From: Desulfobulbus sp.
Lineage (GTDB): Bacteria > Desulfobacterota > Desulfobulbia > Desulfobulbales > Desulfobulbaceae
Direction of reading: 5' to 3'
Assembly: GCA_011051825.1 (NCBI GenBank)
Contig: DRKH01000057.1
Span: 1-8,037 of the forward strand
Length of the DNA stretch: 8,037 bases
The translations under genes were made by a program, and so were the position numbers. The notes under the pieces are model-generated. The model was not told the origin of the DNA. It searched no databases and saw only the letters and a program-made list of their open reading frames with translations. Shown here piece after piece: positions 6,331 through 8,037 of this stretch (position 1 is its first letter; every line of letters starts with the position of its first letter).

Positions 6331-6807
6331 TTACAGCAACGGAAGCATTAACGTGCTGGAAGCAAAACTTTTGTTCGTAAAACCGTATTTACGATAGAAG
6401 GCTTCTGCCTTATCGTTAAGGACATGGACGATAAGAACCCGAACACCGACCTGCTCGGAAACATTCATTGATCGGGCAAGAGCATCTTTTAATAAACCTC
6501 GACCAATATTCTGCCCCTGCCAGTTATAATCAACCGCCAAGCGCCCAAGTACTAGAGCAGGGATTGGATCAGGCATGTTCTTTTTTATGCGGCTTGTTGT
6601 TTCTCCACGAGCAATGCTTCCAGCAGCCAGAGCGTAGTAGCCTATAACCTTATTTTTACAACAAACCACATAGGTGCGTGATCCGCCACTCTGTTCATTT
6701 CTCAACGCCCGGTGACGGAGCCATTCATTGAGTGAAACTGTGCCACAATCGAAATCACTTATTTGATGATTCTCCGTCAATCGTTCAGGAATGCTTATTT
6801 TTCCCAC
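6331..6807 (-). CDS. GNAT-family toxin, TacT-like tRNA-acetylating type
   Basis: A 158-residue GCN5-related N-acetyltransferase. The acetyl-CoA site is visible in LGRLAVDYNWQGQNIGRG (88-104, core Gln99-x2-Gly102-x-Gly104), and FYRKYGF carries Tyr138, equivalent to the catalytic tyrosine of TacT. The family end TLMLPL is present, so the gene looks intact. Known TacT-type toxins acetylate the amino group of aminoacyl-tRNAs and stop translation; that activity is inferred here from family and context. The start is GTG 6805-6807, overlapping the antitoxin stop by 13 nt, with AAGG just upstream. Expression is therefore coupled to the DUF1778 antitoxin. No methionine start with a better site is visible. 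A housekeeping acetyltransferase is unlikely given the partner. Confidence 0.9.
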   Translation of the reverse strand: MGKISIPERLTENHQISDFDCGTVSLNEWLRHRALRNEQSGGSRTYVVCCKNKVIGYYALAAGSIARGETTSRIKKNMPDPIPALVLGRLAVDYNWQGQNIGRGLLKDALARSMNVSEQVGVRVLIVHVLNDKAEAFYRKYGFTNKSFASSTLMLPLL

Positions 6808-7082
6808 GGTGCCTTGGATAACAAGAGGTTACGGATAGCTTTGTTTTCGTTAAGTGGTGTTTCTAAAGCTTTCTCAAAATCAGAAAATGTTTTTTCATCC
6901 AAAATAAAATGACGCCGATCACACAAAACTTGCTCAGCCTCACGACACGAAGCTTCAAGGATGAAATCGGTCATTTTTTTGTGGCTTGCAGCACACGCAC
7001 GACCAATCAGTTCCCTCTGTGCCGGAAATGCACGTAGACTAATCACAGATGTGCGGCGTGCTGGTGTATCACTTAGTGTCAT
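6795..7082 (-). CDS. DUF1778 antitoxin, TacA-like ribbon-helix-helix protein
   Basis: A 95-residue protein. The N-terminal strand SVISLRA (about 12-18) and the following helices form a ribbon-helix-helix DNA-binding domain. The conserved middle reads DFILEASCREAEQVL and then RRHFILDEKTFSDFEKAL. The C-terminus ends in the typical KAPWE motif, the part that wraps the GNAT toxin. It should neutralise the toxin and, with it, repress the shared promoter. ATG 7080-7082 has AAGGAG at 7091-7096, 8 nt upstream. The 13-nt overlap with the toxin frame is the standard order of this module. Confidence 0.92.
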   Translation of the reverse strand: MTLSDTPARRTSVISLRAFPAQRELIGRACAASHKKMTDFILEASCREAEQVLCDRRHFILDEKTFSDFEKALETPLNENKAIRNLLLSKAPWEK

Positions 7083-7098
7083 AACGATTTCTCCTTTT

Positions 7099-7122
7099 CA
7101 ATATAATATTGTACACACAACA
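7099..7122. promoter_or_regulatory. Palindromic operator candidates for the antitoxin
   Basis: CAATATAATATTG (7099-7111) is a perfect palindrome with 6-bp arms around one central base, and TTGTACACACAA follows directly (TTGT/ACAA arms). Both lie between the -10 box and the antitoxin ribosome site, where a ribbon-helix-helix repressor could block the promoter. Binding is inferred from position only. Confidence 0.45.
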
Positions 7123-7151
7123 ACTATACATTGCCGTATGTCTTTTGTCAA
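7123..7151 (-). promoter_or_regulatory. Strong sigma70-type promoter of the toxin-antitoxin operon
   Basis: On the minus strand, a perfect TTGACA (7151-7146) is followed after 17 bp by TATAGT (7128-7123). The start of transcription should be near 7116, about 35 nt before the antitoxin ATG. A promoter this close to consensus suits an autorepressed toxin-antitoxin unit. Confidence 0.75.
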
Positions 7152-7256
7152 TACATGGTGCTGAGCTATATAAAAGAAAGAAGAGGACAGTTGTTACAAT
7201 TGAGATGGTTTGGAGTGGCTACGAACAACAATACCAATGGCAACCTCTTTTTCAAA

Positions 7257-8024
7257 TCAAAGGTTGTGACGGATGAGGCGTTGCTTCATCTCCCCGAAAT
7301 CCAGTCCAAAACGGGCCTGGAGTCTTTCCGGTTTGTTGTAGTCACCAGCAAAGGCATCCAGACCTGTCTCATGTTTGAACGAAAAACCGATCACGTTGCC
7401 GCGATTCGGTACAGGGCAGGTGAGGTTGCCGGCGAAGCATTCGGCCAGTTCACGTGTCACGCGGGTCAGCTCCGAGGCGGAGCCGCTCCAGAGGTTGGAG
7501 CAGAGGGTGCCGCCTTTAGTGAGGTTGTTTCGGCACGTCGTAAAAAAGTCCAGGTTGTAGATAACGTCGGCGATCCCCAGTTCGTCAAAGGCGTCGAGCA
7601 GAATTATATCATAGGGCTCCCCGTCGTCTCGGTTCTCCAGGAACGTAACACCGTCCCGACAGTGTACGGTGACATTGTCCGTCTCCGGTAGTTTGAAATA
7701 GCCACGAGCCAGGTCTATTATCTCCTGGGAATGATCCACAGCGTCTATTCGGCACTCTGGAAGCATCGTACTGAGATATCGCACCAATGAACCGGCACCG
7801 AGCCCGATGAGCAGGATCCGTTTCGGGTCGGGGAGGAACATGAGGGAGAGCATCATGTATCGTGTATAGGGCAGCACCAGAAGATGGGGCGCATCAAGTG
7901 CCATTTTCGACTGGAGGAACTTGGTGTTGAAGTAAAGATAGCGGAAATTTTCCCGATCGAATATCTCCACTAACCTGTCTCCACGGCGGGACCTGTGAAT
8001 GAGTGTCTTGCTGTCTATTTCCAT
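7257..8024 (-). CDS. Spermidine-synthase-like protein (SAM/dcSAM-binding Rossmann fold), substrate unknown
   Basis: A 255-residue protein of the spermine/spermidine synthase superfamily. An N-terminal strand-rich part carries LQSKMALDAPHLLVLPYTRYMM (37-58), like the substrate-gate region of SpeE. The Rossmann core has IGLGAGSL (73-80), an acidic loop AVDHSQEII (95-103), CRDGVTFL with Asp124, and ILLDAFDELG (141-150). True aminopropyltransferases have DSTDP or similar at this last site; here it is DAFD, as in the large SpeE-like group of unknown function, so spermidine synthesis should not be assumed. No Shine-Dalgarno precedes ATG 8022-8024, and the frame stays open to the window edge, so the true start may lie further upstream. 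It stands apart from the toxin-antitoxin unit, with a gap of about 105 nt before that promoter, and no terminator is evident. A small-molecule methyltransferase is the alternative. Confidence 0.75.
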   Translation of the reverse strand: MEIDSKTLIHRSRRGDRLVEIFDRENFRYLYFNTKFLQSKMALDAPHLLVLPYTRYMMLSLMFLPDPKRILLIGLGAGSLVRYLSTMLPECRIDAVDHSQEIIDLARGYFKLPETDNVTVHCRDGVTFLENRDDGEPYDIILLDAFDELGIADVIYNLDFFTTCRNNLTKGGTLCSNLWSGSASELTRVTRELAECFAGNLTCPVPNRGNVIGFSFKHETGLDAFAGDYNKPERLQARFGLDFGEMKQRLIRHNL

Positions 8025-8037
8025 TAGGTAAATAGGA

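Noticed and set aside
7131..7691. Plus-strand open frame of 186 codons beginning at a TTG
   Set aside because: Most of it is antisense to the SpeE-like gene, its start lies inside the toxin-antitoxin promoter, and it has no domain I recognise.
1..8037. tRNA or rRNA genes, CRISPR arrays, transposase genes
   Set aside because: No cloverleaf with tRNA consensus boxes, no regularly spaced repeats and no transposase-like protein were found on either strand.

Overview
The window reads as chromosomal DNA of a Gram-negative bacterium: moderate GC, Shine-Dalgarno sites of the AAGGAG type, and sigma70-like promoters. A plant-type sucrose synthase next to a fructokinase-type PfkB kinase, plus the mix of other families, would fit a Desulfobacterota (Desulfobulbales-like) or other proteobacterial host. 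This placement is an impression from protein families, not a measured result.

Layout. (1) 2-3039, plus strand: the 3' two thirds of a PfkB-family sugar kinase and a full sucrose synthase. Their stop and start codons overlap (ATGA), so they are very probably one translationally coupled sucrose operon that begins before the window. (2) 3040-3231: a convergent intergenic gap with one small AT-rich hairpin and no convincing terminator. (3) 3232-5935, minus strand: a three-gene operon transcribed in the order nucleotidyltransferase (LicC/PntC-like), PLP-dependent class I/II aminotransferase or decarboxylase (HisC/CobD-like), and CDP-alcohol phosphatidyltransferase (PssA-like). The set looks like a make, activate and transfer pathway for an amino-containing head group. 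(4) 5936-6330: the promoter of that operon (6121-6149, 17 bp spacer), an inverted repeat over it, and a leader of about 180 nt with a strong imperfect stem next to the start. (5) 6331-7151, minus strand: a TacA/TacT-type (DUF1778 plus GNAT) toxin-antitoxin pair with its own near-consensus promoter and palindromes. (6) 7257-8024, minus strand: a spermidine-synthase-like protein of unknown substrate whose true start may lie beyond the window end.

How the parts work together. Sucrose synthase interconverts sucrose plus a nucleoside diphosphate with NDP-glucose plus fructose, and the kinase phosphorylates the fructose. The minus-strand trio can be read as a Kennedy-like or phosphonolipid-like route: the PLP enzyme makes or supplies a phosphorylated (or phosphono) amino compound, the nucleotidyltransferase converts it to a CDP derivative, and the membrane enzyme transfers the head group to a lipid or similar acceptor. 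That chemistry is inference. The most unusual signals are this operon, the non-conserved 63-residue tail of the nucleotidyltransferase, which may come from an inserted repeat, and the structured leader.
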